Assembly: GCA_027457005.1 (NCBI GenBank)
Contig: DAIDTV010000075.1
Location: 1-7,494 of the forward strand
Direction: 5' to 3'
From: Chloroflexota bacterium
Lineage (GTDB): Bacteria > Chloroflexota > Limnocylindria > Limnocylindrales > CSP1-4
Length of the DNA stretch: 7,494 nt
Shown here: positions 1-5,920 of the stretch, piece by piece
Numbering within the stretch: the first letter of the stretch is position 1
How the letters are laid out: every line of letters starts with the position of its first letter
Notes under the pieces: model-generated
The model's database searches: none
What the model saw: the letters and a program-made list of their open reading frames with translations, nothing else
Told to the model about the DNA's origin: nothing
Program-made: the position numbers and the translations under genes

Positions 1-74
1 GGCGGGGCCGCTTCGCGTCCGGCGTCGATCTGCGTGGCGGCCCGTCCCTCCGGGTCCCCGGAGCGGGGGACCGC

Positions 75-89
75 TAGACTGCACGGATG
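75..89 (+). promoter_or_regulatory. Leaderless promoter -10 box of ppgK
   Basis: The hexamer TAGACT (75-80) fits the TANNNT -10 consensus and is followed by 6 nt and then the ATG at 87. That spacing would put the transcription start at or within a base of the A of the ATG, so the mRNA would have no leader. No Shine-Dalgarno sequence precedes the ATG; the GGAGGAGGA-like run at 92-100 lies inside the coding region. No clear -35 hexamer is seen. The stretch from the box to the ATG closely resembles the one before the exonuclease gene (both read ACTG-N2-CGG-ATG), which strengthens the call. Confidence 0.6.
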
Positions 90-1025
90 ATGGAGGAGGA
101 CATCGACGACGCGAGGGAGCGCCCCGGGATGGACGAGACCGTGCAGTCAGCGGGCGATACGTACCGGGCGGAATCCCCGGGCGTAGCCGGAACCTCCGAC
201 GAGCCGCACCCGGGCCGCCCGTTCGGGGTCGGGATCGACGTCGGCGGAACCGGCGTCAAGGCGGCCGTGGTGGACCTCGAGACGGGCACGCTGGTCTCCG
301 CCCGGGTCCGCGAGAAGACCCCGTCGCCGTCCACGCCGGACGCGGTGGCGCAGGCCGTCGCCCGCATCATCGGGCGGATCGAGGAGTCCGGGCACCGCAC
401 CGCGCAGATGCCCACCGGGGCGGGCCTTCCGGGCGTGGCCAAGGACGGGTGGCTCAAGACCGCCGCGAACATCGACCGGAGCTGGCTCGACGTGCGGGCC
501 CAGGACGTGCTGGAGCGGCACCTGCAGCGGCCCGTCCTGATCATCAACGATGCCGACGCGGCCGGCCTGGCCGAGATGCGCTACGGCGCCGGCACCGGCC
601 AGCACGGCGTGGTGCTGATGCTCACGATCGGGACGGGTATCGGGAGCGCCCTGTTCGTCGATGACCGGCTGGTCCCCAACACCGAGCTCGGGCACCTGGA
701 GTACCACCGGCGCGACGCGGAAACCCTGGTGAGCGGCGCCGCCCGCGAACGGCGCAAGCTGGGCTGGAAGGTCTGGGCGAAGGAGTTCGACGGCTACCTG
801 GACCACGTGTACCGCTACTTCTCCCCGGACCTGGTGATCCTGGGCGGTGGCGTGAGCAAGGAGACCGGGCGGTACCTCCAGTACCTCACGCCGCGCGGGC
901 CGCTGAAGGTCGCGCGGCTGCTGAACTCGGCCGGCATCGTGGGCGCCGCGCTGGCGGCCGCGGAGGCCGGCGGATATCGGCCACCGGTGTCGGCCGGCGC
1001 CAGCGAGATAGTCGCCGAGGGCTGA
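87..1025 (+). CDS. ppgK: Polyphosphate glucokinase (ROK family)
   Basis: Probable cytosolic polyphosphate-dependent glucokinase, which transfers phosphate from inorganic polyphosphate (in some members also ATP) to glucose to give glucose-6-phosphate for glycolysis. The protein has 312 residues. The ROK phosphate loop DVGGTGVK lies at 51-58, the glucose-contact stretch AANID at 126-130, and NDADAAGLAE, with catalytic Asp155, at 154-163. The LTIGTGIGSALF segment typical of polyphosphate glucokinases is at 179-190, NTELGHLE at 198-205, DLVILGGGVSK at 248-258 and NSAGIVGAALAA at 280-291. The CxCGxxGC zinc motif of other ROK kinases and repressors is absent, as expected for this subgroup, and there is no DNA-binding domain. 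About 45 acidic, probably disordered residues precede the kinase fold, where actinobacterial homologues have only a few. The -10 box 6 nt before the first ATG supports this long start; Met15 (129) is an alternative. The gene converges on the ATPase gene across a 77-bp gap (1026-1102) in which I see no clear terminator. Confidence 0.9.
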   Translation: MMEEDIDDARERPGMDETVQSAGDTYRAESPGVAGTSDEPHPGRPFGVGIDVGGTGVKAAVVDLETGTLVSARVREKTPSPSTPDAVAQAVARIIGRIEESGHRTAQMPTGAGLPGVAKDGWLKTAANIDRSWLDVRAQDVLERHLQRPVLIINDADAAGLAEMRYGAGTGQHGVVLMLTIGTGIGSALFVDDRLVPNTELGHLEYHRRDAETLVSGAARERRKLGWKVWAKEFDGYLDHVYRYFSPDLVILGGGVSKETGRYLQYLTPRGPLKVARLLNSAGIVGAALAAAEAGGYRPPVSAGASEIVAEG

Positions 1026-1102
1026 CGCTCGCCCTGCGGCGGCGCGGGCACCGGGGCACGCCCTCCTCGCGCGGTCGGTCGGGGCCCCGCCGGCCGGTCG
1101 CC

Positions 1103-3646
1103 TCAGGCCACCCAGACCCGGTGGGTCGTCGCCCGGATCACCTCGGCGACGGCCGCCGGCAGCAGCGCGACCGCGGCCACCAGCATCCAGTCCGCGGCGT
1201 CGAGGCGCGTGGCGCGGAACGCGTCGGCAACCGCCGGCACGTAGGGGATCAGCGCCTGCACTGCCACGGTGATCACCCTGCCGACGAGCAGCAGCGGGTT
1301 GGGACGCAGGCCCAGGACCGGGAGCCGGAGGCTCCGGTTGGCGTTCGCGCGGACGGCCTGACCGGCGACCAGCGCCGAGTACGCCAGCCAGCGGGCATGC
1401 TCGAACCCGCCGGGGTGAGCCTCCATGATGACCAGTGCCGCGACCGCGCTGAACCCCCCGGCGAGCACGATCCGCGCCAGGATCCCGTTGTCCAGGAGTG
1501 GCCGCGAGCGCGGCCTCGGCGGGACCCGCATGGCGTCGGGCTCCTCCCGCTCGATCTCGAACGAGACGACGGTGAGCATGTCGATGAAGACCTCGAGCCA
1601 GAGGATCTGGATCGGCAGCAGCGGCTGGGAGTACCCGGCGATGGTCGCGATGAGGATGAACCCCAGCATCGCGACGTGCGTCGAGACCAGGAAGACCAGT
1701 CCCTTCTGGACATTGGCCACGATCCGCCGGCCTTCGCGGAGGCCGTACATCAGCGTCGCGAACGAGTCGTCGCCGAGGATCAGGTCGGACGCCTCCCGGG
1801 CGACCGCCGACCCGCTCCCCATGGCGACGGCGACGTCGGCGTGCTGGAGGGCCGGCGAGTCGTTCACGCCGTCCCCGGTCACCGCAACGGTGCGCCCCGT
1901 GGCGCGCGCGGCGTCCACCAGCCGCAGCTTGTCCTCCGGGGCCGCCCGGGCAACGATGTCCATCGACGGGAGCTCCCGGCGCAGGGTCTGGTCGTCCCAG
2001 GCGGCCAGCTCATCGCCGGTCACCACGCGCTCGCCCCGCATGCCCGCGTCACGTGCGATCGCCGCGGCGGTGAGCGGGTGGTCGCCGGTCACGATGATGG
2101 TCTGGATCCCCGCCGAGGTCGCCTGGCGCATCGAATCCCCGATGCCCTCGCGGAGGTGGTCGGCGAACCCGACCAGCGCCAGCGGACGCCAGGGCTCGGC
2201 GTCGGCGCGGCCGGCCAGCAGGAGCAGCCGCTCTCCGGCGTCCGCGCCTCGCTCGACGAGCCGGTGCCAGTCGTCGTGCTCGGCGGGGTCCAGGCGGTCC
2301 GCCAGCGCGAGGACCACCTCGGGCGCGCCGAGCGCCAGCTCCTCCACCACGCCGTCCCGCAGCGCGCGCGTCCTCGAGTAGGGGCGCTCGTCGCTCACCG
2401 GGTCGGCGTCGAGCAGCTCACCCGGATCGAGCTCGGCCGTCCCGCCCATCGCCGAGACCGCGGAGGTCAGCGAGCGCGTGAACGAGCCGGGCCGCGCGCC
2501 GGTGACGATGCTCCACGCGTCCTCCTCGGCTCGCAACGCGGACACGAGGAGGCGGGCACGCTGTTCCGGATCGCCGACCGTGCCGGCGGGCGTGCGCAGG
2601 TCGGTGAGCGCCAGGCGATTCTGGGTGAGGGTCCCGGTCTTGTCGGTGAGGATGAGGTCGACGGCCCCGAGCGTTTCCTGGGCATTGAGCCGGCGCACCA
2701 GGACCCCGCGCCGCAGCAGCCGGTAGGCGCCGAGGCCCAGGATCACGGCGAAGAGGATGGGCGGCTCCTCGGGGATCGACGCGATCGCCGCCGAGATGCC
2801 GGCCATCAGGTTGGCCGTGGCCGGGTTGCCCCGCAGGAAGCCCAGGCCCGTGGTGATCGCGATGAGGCCGACGGCGACGACGAGGAGGATGCGGACGAGC
2901 CGGTCCAGCTCCCGCTGCAGCGGCGAGCGGCGGCGGTCCTGGCCCCCCAGTGCCGCCGAGATACGCCCGAACTCCGTGTGCAGCCCGGTCGCGACGACGA
3001 TCCCCTCGCCCCGGCCGGCTACCACGCTGGTGCCGGCGAAGGCGACGGCACGCCGCTCCGCCAGCGGCGCACCGGACGGATCGGGCTCCGCGTGGCCGGC
3101 CTCCGGCAGCGACTCGCCGGTCAGGACGCTCCGGTCGAATGCCAGGCCCTCGGTGCGGACGAGCCGCAGGTCGGCCGGCGCCACGTCGCCGACGCGAAGG
3201 AGCACCACGTCGCCGGGCACCAGGCTGGCCGCGGGGATCTCCTCGACGGCGCCGTCCCGGCGGACACGTGCCATCGGCGCCGCGGCGGCGCGCAGCGCCT
3301 CGAGCGCGCGCTCGGCCCGGTACTCCGTGATGACGTCCGCGCCCACCATCGGGCCGATCATCAGCAGCACGAACGCTCCGTCACGGACCTCGCCGAGCGC
3401 CACGGCGAGCACGCCGGCAACGAACAGCAGCAGGATGAACGGCTCCGTGAATCCGTCCCAGACGATCCGGAAGAGGGACGGACGCTCGACCCGCTCGAGC
3501 TCGTTGGGACCCGCCAGGACGTAGCGCTGTTCCGCGACGCCGGTGCTCAGCCCGACGGCCGGGTCGACCTCCAGGGCGGTGGCGACCTCCGAGGCGGGGC
3601 GAGCGTGCACGTCCGGGATGGGCGACGAAAGCGTGGCTGCAGTCAT
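1103..3646 (-). CDS. P-type cation-transporting ATPase (P2-like, PEEPP variant)
   Basis: Integral membrane ion pump of 847 residues driven by ATP hydrolysis through an aspartyl phosphate. In order: an N-terminal cation-ATPase domain (about 18-55), TM1-TM2 (about 68-105), the actuator domain with TGES at 176-179, TM3-TM4 (about 250-306) with PEEPP at 292-296, the phosphorylation motif DKTGT at 335-339 (Asp335), a short nucleotide-binding domain (about 345-490), TGDHP at 520-524, the GDGVNDSP hinge at 591-598, and six more C-terminal membrane segments (about 648-838). All catalytic motifs are intact, so the enzyme should be active. PEEPP replaces the usual PEGLP of calcium pumps, and TM6 reads LEVFID then FEIEREEPDAM, as in the bacterial P2-like subgroup whose TM4 reads PEEFP. 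The KGAPE nucleotide-site motif has become LGAPE (439-443). The transported ion cannot be read with certainty; Ca2+ or another divalent cation is likeliest from family. There is no heavy-metal-binding domain or CPC motif, arguing against a Cu/Zn P1B pump. Transcribed divergently from the exonuclease gene. Confidence 0.88.
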   Translation of the reverse strand: MTAATLSSPIPDVHARPASEVATALEVDPAVGLSTGVAEQRYVLAGPNELERVERPSLFRIVWDGFTEPFILLLFVAGVLAVALGEVRDGAFVLLMIGPMVGADVITEYRAERALEALRAAAAPMARVRRDGAVEEIPAASLVPGDVVLLRVGDVAPADLRLVRTEGLAFDRSVLTGESLPEAGHAEPDPSGAPLAERRAVAFAGTSVVAGRGEGIVVATGLHTEFGRISAALGGQDRRRSPLQRELDRLVRILLVVAVGLIAITTGLGFLRGNPATANLMAGISAAIASIPEEPPILFAVILGLGAYRLLRRGVLVRRLNAQETLGAVDLILTDKTGTLTQNRLALTDLRTPAGTVGDPEQRARLLVSALRAEEDAWSIVTGARPGSFTRSLTSAVSAMGGTAELDPGELLDADPVSDERPYSRTRALRDGVVEELALGAPEVVLALADRLDPAEHDDWHRLVERGADAGERLLLLAGRADAEPWRPLALVGFADHLREGIGDSMRQATSAGIQTIIVTGDHPLTAAAIARDAGMRGERVVTGDELAAWDDQTLRRELPSMDIVARAAPEDKLRLVDAARATGRTVAVTGDGVNDSPALQHADVAVAMGSGSAVAREASDLILGDDSFATLMYGLREGRRIVANVQKGLVFLVSTHVAMLGFILIATIAGYSQPLLPIQILWLEVFIDMLTVVSFEIEREEPDAMRVPPRPRSRPLLDNGILARIVLAGGFSAVAALVIMEAHPGGFEHARWLAYSALVAGQAVRANANRSLRLPVLGLRPNPLLLVGRVITVAVQALIPYVPAVADAFRATRLDAADWMLVAAVALLPAAVAEVIRATTHRVWVA

Positions 3647-3660
3647 AAGGGCCTATGGTG
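3644..3660 (-). promoter_or_regulatory. Weak candidate -10 box of the P-type ATPase gene
   Basis: Reading the minus strand, CACCAT (3660-3655) lies 8 nt before the ATG whose A is at 3646. It matches two key positions of TANNNT (the second A and final T) but lacks the leading T, and resembles TACCAT before the thiamine-diphosphate enzyme. There is no Shine-Dalgarno sequence before the ATG, so a leaderless start is plausible but the box is poor. The true promoter may lie farther into the spacer. Confidence 0.25.
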
Positions 3661-3906
3661 GGGCCCCGGCGGCGGCGGCCGCCTGAGCCGAAGCGTGCCG
3701 CAGATGCAGGCCGATGGTCCCGGGCGGCGGCGAGGTCCGGGCGGCATGGAGAGCATACGGCCGGAATCCCCTCGCATGATGGGCCAGTGGGGCACCGCGT
3801 TCCTGCCCGGTCGGGCGGGGGACGCCAGCGGCATCGACGCGGGCGGGGCCCTTCGCCGGGCGGGCGTCGATGCGGCCCAGGTGCCGGTCACGGCGATACT
3901 GTCCGG
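3647..3906. other. Divergent intergenic spacer between ATPase and exonuclease genes
   Basis: About 260 bp, the longest non-coding stretch in the window. Its translations in open frames are arginine/glycine/proline-rich and look like no protein, including the 84-codon in-frame extension upstream of the exonuclease start. It holds a GC-rich palindromic patch near 3668-3680, a 10-bp inverted repeat (3831-3873), the exonuclease -10 box (3895-3900) and presumably the ATPase promoter. Regulation of either gene would be expected to act here. Confidence 0.6.
3831..3873. repeat. 10-bp perfect inverted repeat upstream of the exonuclease promoter
   Basis: GCATCGACGC (3831-3840) and its exact reverse complement GCGTCGATGC (3864-3873) flank a 23-nt GC-rich centre containing a TTCG. 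The right arm ends 21 bp before the -10 hexamer at 3895, overlapping where a -35 element would lie. It could be an operator for a dimeric regulator or a cruciform/hairpin. The arms are perfect and long enough to be notable even at this GC content, but no regulator-specific consensus is recognised. Confidence 0.45.
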
Positions 3907-3909
3907 ATG
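3895..3909 (+). promoter_or_regulatory. Leaderless promoter -10 box of the exonuclease gene
   Basis: GATACT (3895-3900) is followed by 6 nt and the ATG at 3907, which would start transcription at the initiation codon. It has five of six bases of the TATACT/TANNNT type and shares ACTG-N2-CGG-ATG with the ppgK start. This fixes the start at 3907 rather than at the far-upstream in-frame ATG at 3655. No Shine-Dalgarno sequence and no clear -35 hexamer are present. Confidence 0.6.
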
Positions 3910-4785
3910 CAGCTCCACCTGCTCGACGCGACCTACGAACTGTTCCGCGCGCACTTCGGCCGGCCGCCGTCGGCGGCCGCGCAGGGGCGAGCGGTTGGAG
4001 CGACGATCGGTCTGGTCGAGAGCGTGCTGCGGCTGCTGCGGGATCCCGGCGTCACGCACCTGGGGTGTGCGACCGACCACGTCGTCCGCTCCTGGCGGAA
4101 CGAACGGTACGCCGGGTACAAGACCGAGGCCGGCATGCCGCCCGAGCTCCTCGCGCAGTTCGAGCTGGCCGAGGAGGCCCTCCGCGCCATCGGCCTGGTG
4201 GTCTGGCCGATGGTCGAGTTCGAGGCCGACGATGCGCTGGCGACGGCCGCCGCGCGATGGGCCGATTCGCCGGGCGTGGCACGCGTCGTGATCCTGTCAC
4301 CGGACAAGGACCTGGCACAGTGCGTGCGCCTGGATGGGCGCGTGGTGGCGTTCGACCGGCGGCGCGAGCGGATCATCGACGCCGACGCGGTGCGGGCGCG
4401 GTTCGGCGTGGACCCGGAGAGCATCCCCGACTGGCTGGCGCTGGTGGGCGACGCGGCCGACGGCTTCCCGGGGCTCCGCGGATGGGGCGAGCGCTCGGCG
4501 TCGACGGTGCTCGCCCGCTACGTGCACCTCGAGGCGATCCCCGAGCGCGCGTGGGAGTGGGACGTGTCGCTCCGCGGCGCGGGCGCCCTGGCGGAGACCC
4601 TCCGCGCCGGACGGGCGGAGGCCCTCCTCTACCGCGAGCTGGCCACCCTCGTGACCGACGTCCCGCTTCCCGAGACGCTCGACGACCTGGCGTGGCGCGG
4701 GGTGCCCCGCGGGCCGTTCAGCCGGCTGGTGGGCGAGCTGCGGGCACCCCACCTGCTCGGCCGGGTCCCGCGCTGGCAGGCGTGA
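3907..4785 (+). CDS. Stand-alone 5'-3' exonuclease / flap endonuclease
   Basis: Cytosolic metal-dependent nuclease of 292 residues, homologous to the N-terminal 5' nuclease domain of DNA polymerase I but with no polymerase domain. It is expected to remove RNA primers and 5' flaps during lagging-strand maturation and repair. The acidic metal-ligand set is complete: Asp7 in LLDATYELFR, Asp57 in ATDH, Glu106/Asp108/Asp109 in EFEADDA, Asp133 and Asp135 in SPDKDL, and Asp182 and Asp185 in GDAAD. The basic arch region SWRNERYAGYK (62-72) is present. The helix-hairpin-helix DNA- and K+-binding loop is FPGLRGWGERSA (187-198). The start at 3907 is chosen because the first residues run straight into the conserved beta strand and active-site Asp, and because of the adjacent -10 box; the 84 codons upstream in this frame are low-complexity. 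Converges on the lipid kinase gene with only 16 bp between stop codons. Which of several bacterial stand-alone 5' nuclease genes it is orthologous to is not clear, so no symbol is given. Confidence 0.9.
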   Translation: MQLHLLDATYELFRAHFGRPPSAAAQGRAVGATIGLVESVLRLLRDPGVTHLGCATDHVVRSWRNERYAGYKTEAGMPPELLAQFELAEEALRAIGLVVWPMVEFEADDALATAAARWADSPGVARVVILSPDKDLAQCVRLDGRVVAFDRRRERIIDADAVRARFGVDPESIPDWLALVGDAADGFPGLRGWGERSASTVLARYVHLEAIPERAWEWDVSLRGAGALAETLRAGRAEALLYRELATLVTDVPLPETLDDLAWRGVPRGPFSRLVGELRAPHLLGRVPRWQA

Positions 4786-4824
4786 GGGCGCCGGGCCGAG
4801 GTCAGTCGGAGTCTGCCTGCCCAG
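4773..4824. terminator. Possible bidirectional hairpin over convergent gene ends
   Basis: CTGGCAGGC (4773-4781) can pair with GCCTGCCCAG (4815-4824) with one bulged base, enclosing both stop codons of the convergent exonuclease and lipid kinase genes. The internal sequence is also GC-rich and could fold further. No U-tract follows on either strand, so it is not a classical intrinsic terminator. The arms lie mostly in coding sequence and may match by chance. Confidence 0.25.
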
Positions 4825-5812
4825 GGGGCCCGAACAGGTCGCCGGCATAGGCGCGAGGCACGCGGACGGCCAGGCTGCGCGGCTCGACCACGATGCGGAA
4901 CGGCCGTCCCCCCGCGCCCTCCAGCGACGTTCGCCGCACGGCGCTCCCGTCCACCTCCATCGGCGGCACGACCGGCGTCCGCAGCAGGATCTCCCGGCCG
5001 CGGAACCGCGGAGCCTCGCCACCGGGCCGGCGGCTCAGCACGAGCGACCAGCCGAGCCGCACCGCGAGCTCCAGGTCCCCGGCGGGAACGATGGTGACGT
5101 CCAGGACGCCGTCGTCGACGCGGGCTTCCGGGGTGGCGTGCACGACGTTGGCGTACAGCCGCGAGTTGCCCACGATGACCTGGATGACACGCCCCTCCCA
5201 CGCCGCGCGGCCGTCCACGGTCAGCTCGATCGGGAACGGGCGGAACTCGGGGATCGCCCGGATCATCCCGAGCGCGATCCCACCCGGCCCCAGCCTGACC
5301 TTCAGGCGCGGATCCGTGTGGTCGAGCATGAGCCCGTCGATCCCGACGCCCGCCATCAGTAGGAACCGCAGGAAGCGCCCGTCGGGGTGCACGATCCGGC
5401 CCATGTCCATGCGCCGCACGCCGGCGTCGACCAGGGCGGCGGCGGCCTGTTCGGGCGGCCGCGCGACGCCCAGTTCGTGGGCCCAGAGGTTCGCCGTGCC
5501 GCCCGGCAGGACCCCGAGCGCGGCGTCCCGTCCGACCAGGACGTCCGCGATGTCGCGCAGGGTGCCGTCTCCGCCGGCCCCGACCAGCAGCCCGGCACCC
5601 TCGTCCAGGGCATCCTCGACCTGGCGCCGAACACTGGCCTGGCGGCCGCGATGCGCCACGTCCACGCTCCAGCCGGCCCGTTCGAGCACCGGCAGCACGC
5701 GGTGGACCGGGTACGGGCCACGGAACGACCAGGGGTTGTCGATGATTCGAGCGCGCACGTTCACCCAATCGCGCGGATCCGGCGGCGCACGGGCAGCCGC
5801 CCCGCTCGACAC
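4802..5812 (-). CDS. Diacylglycerol kinase family lipid kinase (YegS/DgkB-like)
   Basis: Predicted soluble lipid kinase that phosphorylates diacylglycerol or a related lipid alcohol with ATP at the inner membrane face, recycling lipids toward phosphatidic acid. The protein has up to 336 residues with no membrane span. The catalytic domain begins at ARIIDNP (21-27). The nucleotide loop GGDGTL is at 80-85 and LPGGTAN at 102-108. The C-terminal beta-sandwich domain carries AGVGIDG (154-160), NSRLYANV (216-223) and DDGVLDVTIV (233-242). The usual DGE motif near the C terminus reads DGS (288-290); that Glu is proposed as catalytic in the DgkB family, so activity or substrate may differ. The start is uncertain: the GTG at 5812 gives 16 extra low-complexity residues, whereas GTG at 5764 or 5758 would start just before the conserved domain. 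No good Shine-Dalgarno sequence or -10 box precedes any of them. The gene is divergent from the thiamine-diphosphate enzyme. Substrate is inferred from family only. Confidence 0.85.
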   Translation of the reverse strand: MSSGAAARAPPDPRDWVNVRARIIDNPWSFRGPYPVHRVLPVLERAGWSVDVAHRGRQASVRRQVEDALDEGAGLLVGAGGDGTLRDIADVLVGRDAALGVLPGGTANLWAHELGVARPPEQAAAALVDAGVRRMDMGRIVHPDGRFLRFLLMAGVGIDGLMLDHTDPRLKVRLGPGGIALGMIRAIPEFRPFPIELTVDGRAAWEGRVIQVIVGNSRLYANVVHATPEARVDDGVLDVTIVPAGDLELAVRLGWSLVLSRRPGGEAPRFRGREILLRTPVVPPMEVDGSAVRRTSLEGAGGRPFRIVVEPRSLAVRVPRAYAGDLFGPPGQADSD

Positions 5813-5864
5813 GCTACACGCGGCCTGCGATTCCTGCCGGGCGATCCGGATCCGTCTCTCCCGC

Positions 5865-5880
5865 TACCATCGCGCCCATG
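5865..5880 (+). promoter_or_regulatory. Leaderless-type -10 box before ATG 5878
   Basis: TACCAT (5865-5870) matches TANNNT and is followed by 7 nt and an ATG at 5878, the same geometry as at ppgK and the exonuclease. The ATG it serves is out of frame with the downstream enzyme, which makes this promoter informative: transcription would start at or next to the first base of a 10-codon frame. No clear -35 hexamer is seen. Confidence 0.55.
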
Positions 5881-5910
5881 ACGCACGTGACGGCCGGTCG
5901 ACACAGGTGA
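5878..5910 (+). CDS. Ten-residue leader frame (MTHVTAGRHR) or split-off N-terminus
   Basis: An ATG placed 7 nt after a -10-like box opens a 10-codon frame ending at TGA 5908-5910, which overlaps the GTG start (5907-5909) of the next gene as GTGA. Residues HVTAGR resemble the start of that enzyme (VTAGR), because the DNA contains a 20-bp tandem duplication. It may be a translated leader peptide that delivers ribosomes to the enzyme by termination-reinitiation, or simply the former N-terminus put out of frame. The peptide shows no attenuator composition (no run of Leu, Val or Ile codons) and no terminator hairpin with a U-tract follows. Confidence 0.35.
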   Translation: MTHVTAGRHR

Positions 5911-5920
5911 CTGCCGGTCG
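5881..5920. repeat. 20-bp imperfect tandem duplication at the enzyme start
   Basis: Bases 5881-5900 and 5901-5920 are adjacent copies, 17 of 20 identical, sharing the core GTGAC-N-GCCGGTCG (5887-5900 and 5907-5920). Because 20 is not a multiple of three, the duplication shifts frame. Deleting one copy would join ATG 5878 in frame to the enzyme (M-T-H-V-T-A-G-R-A-I-V). Confidence 0.75.

Noticed and set aside
92..100. GGAGGAGGA as a Shine-Dalgarno site for a ppgK start at ATG 129
   Set aside because: It is about 28 nt from that ATG, too far for normal initiation, and it sits in coding sequence right after the ATG favoured by the -10 box.
1026..1102. Search for a terminator between ppgK and the ATPase gene
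   Set aside because: Only short GC-rich self-complementary patches such as GGGGCCCC are present, with no proper loop and no U-tract.
3655..3906. 84-codon upstream extension of the exonuclease from ATG 3655
   Set aside because: The extension is Arg/Gly-rich with no protein character, while ATG 3907 leads directly into the conserved N-terminal strand and has a -10 box 6 nt upstream.
3746..3906. Possible small protein beginning MESIRPESPRMM in the divergent spacer
   Set aside because: The frame has no stop before running far into the exonuclease gene in the wrong frame, no ribosome site or -10 box precedes it, and no domain is recognisable.
1121..4291. Plus-strand open frame of 1056 codons opposite the P-type ATPase and running into the exonuclease
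   Set aside because: It lies antisense to a complete motif-rich ATPase, its translation is Arg/Gly/Asp/His/Gln-rich with no recognisable domain, and it crosses the exonuclease in a wrong frame. It reflects high GC at third codon positions.
4629..5768. Minus-strand open frame of 379 codons overlapping the lipid kinase
   Set aside because: Out-of-frame shadow of the lipid kinase; Arg/Gly/Pro/Ala-rich, without conserved motifs.
5878..5910. Transcription attenuator for branched-chain amino acids ahead of the acetolactate-synthase-like gene
   Set aside because: The 10-residue peptide contains one Val and no Leu or Ile run, and there is no alternative hairpin or U-tract between it and the gene.
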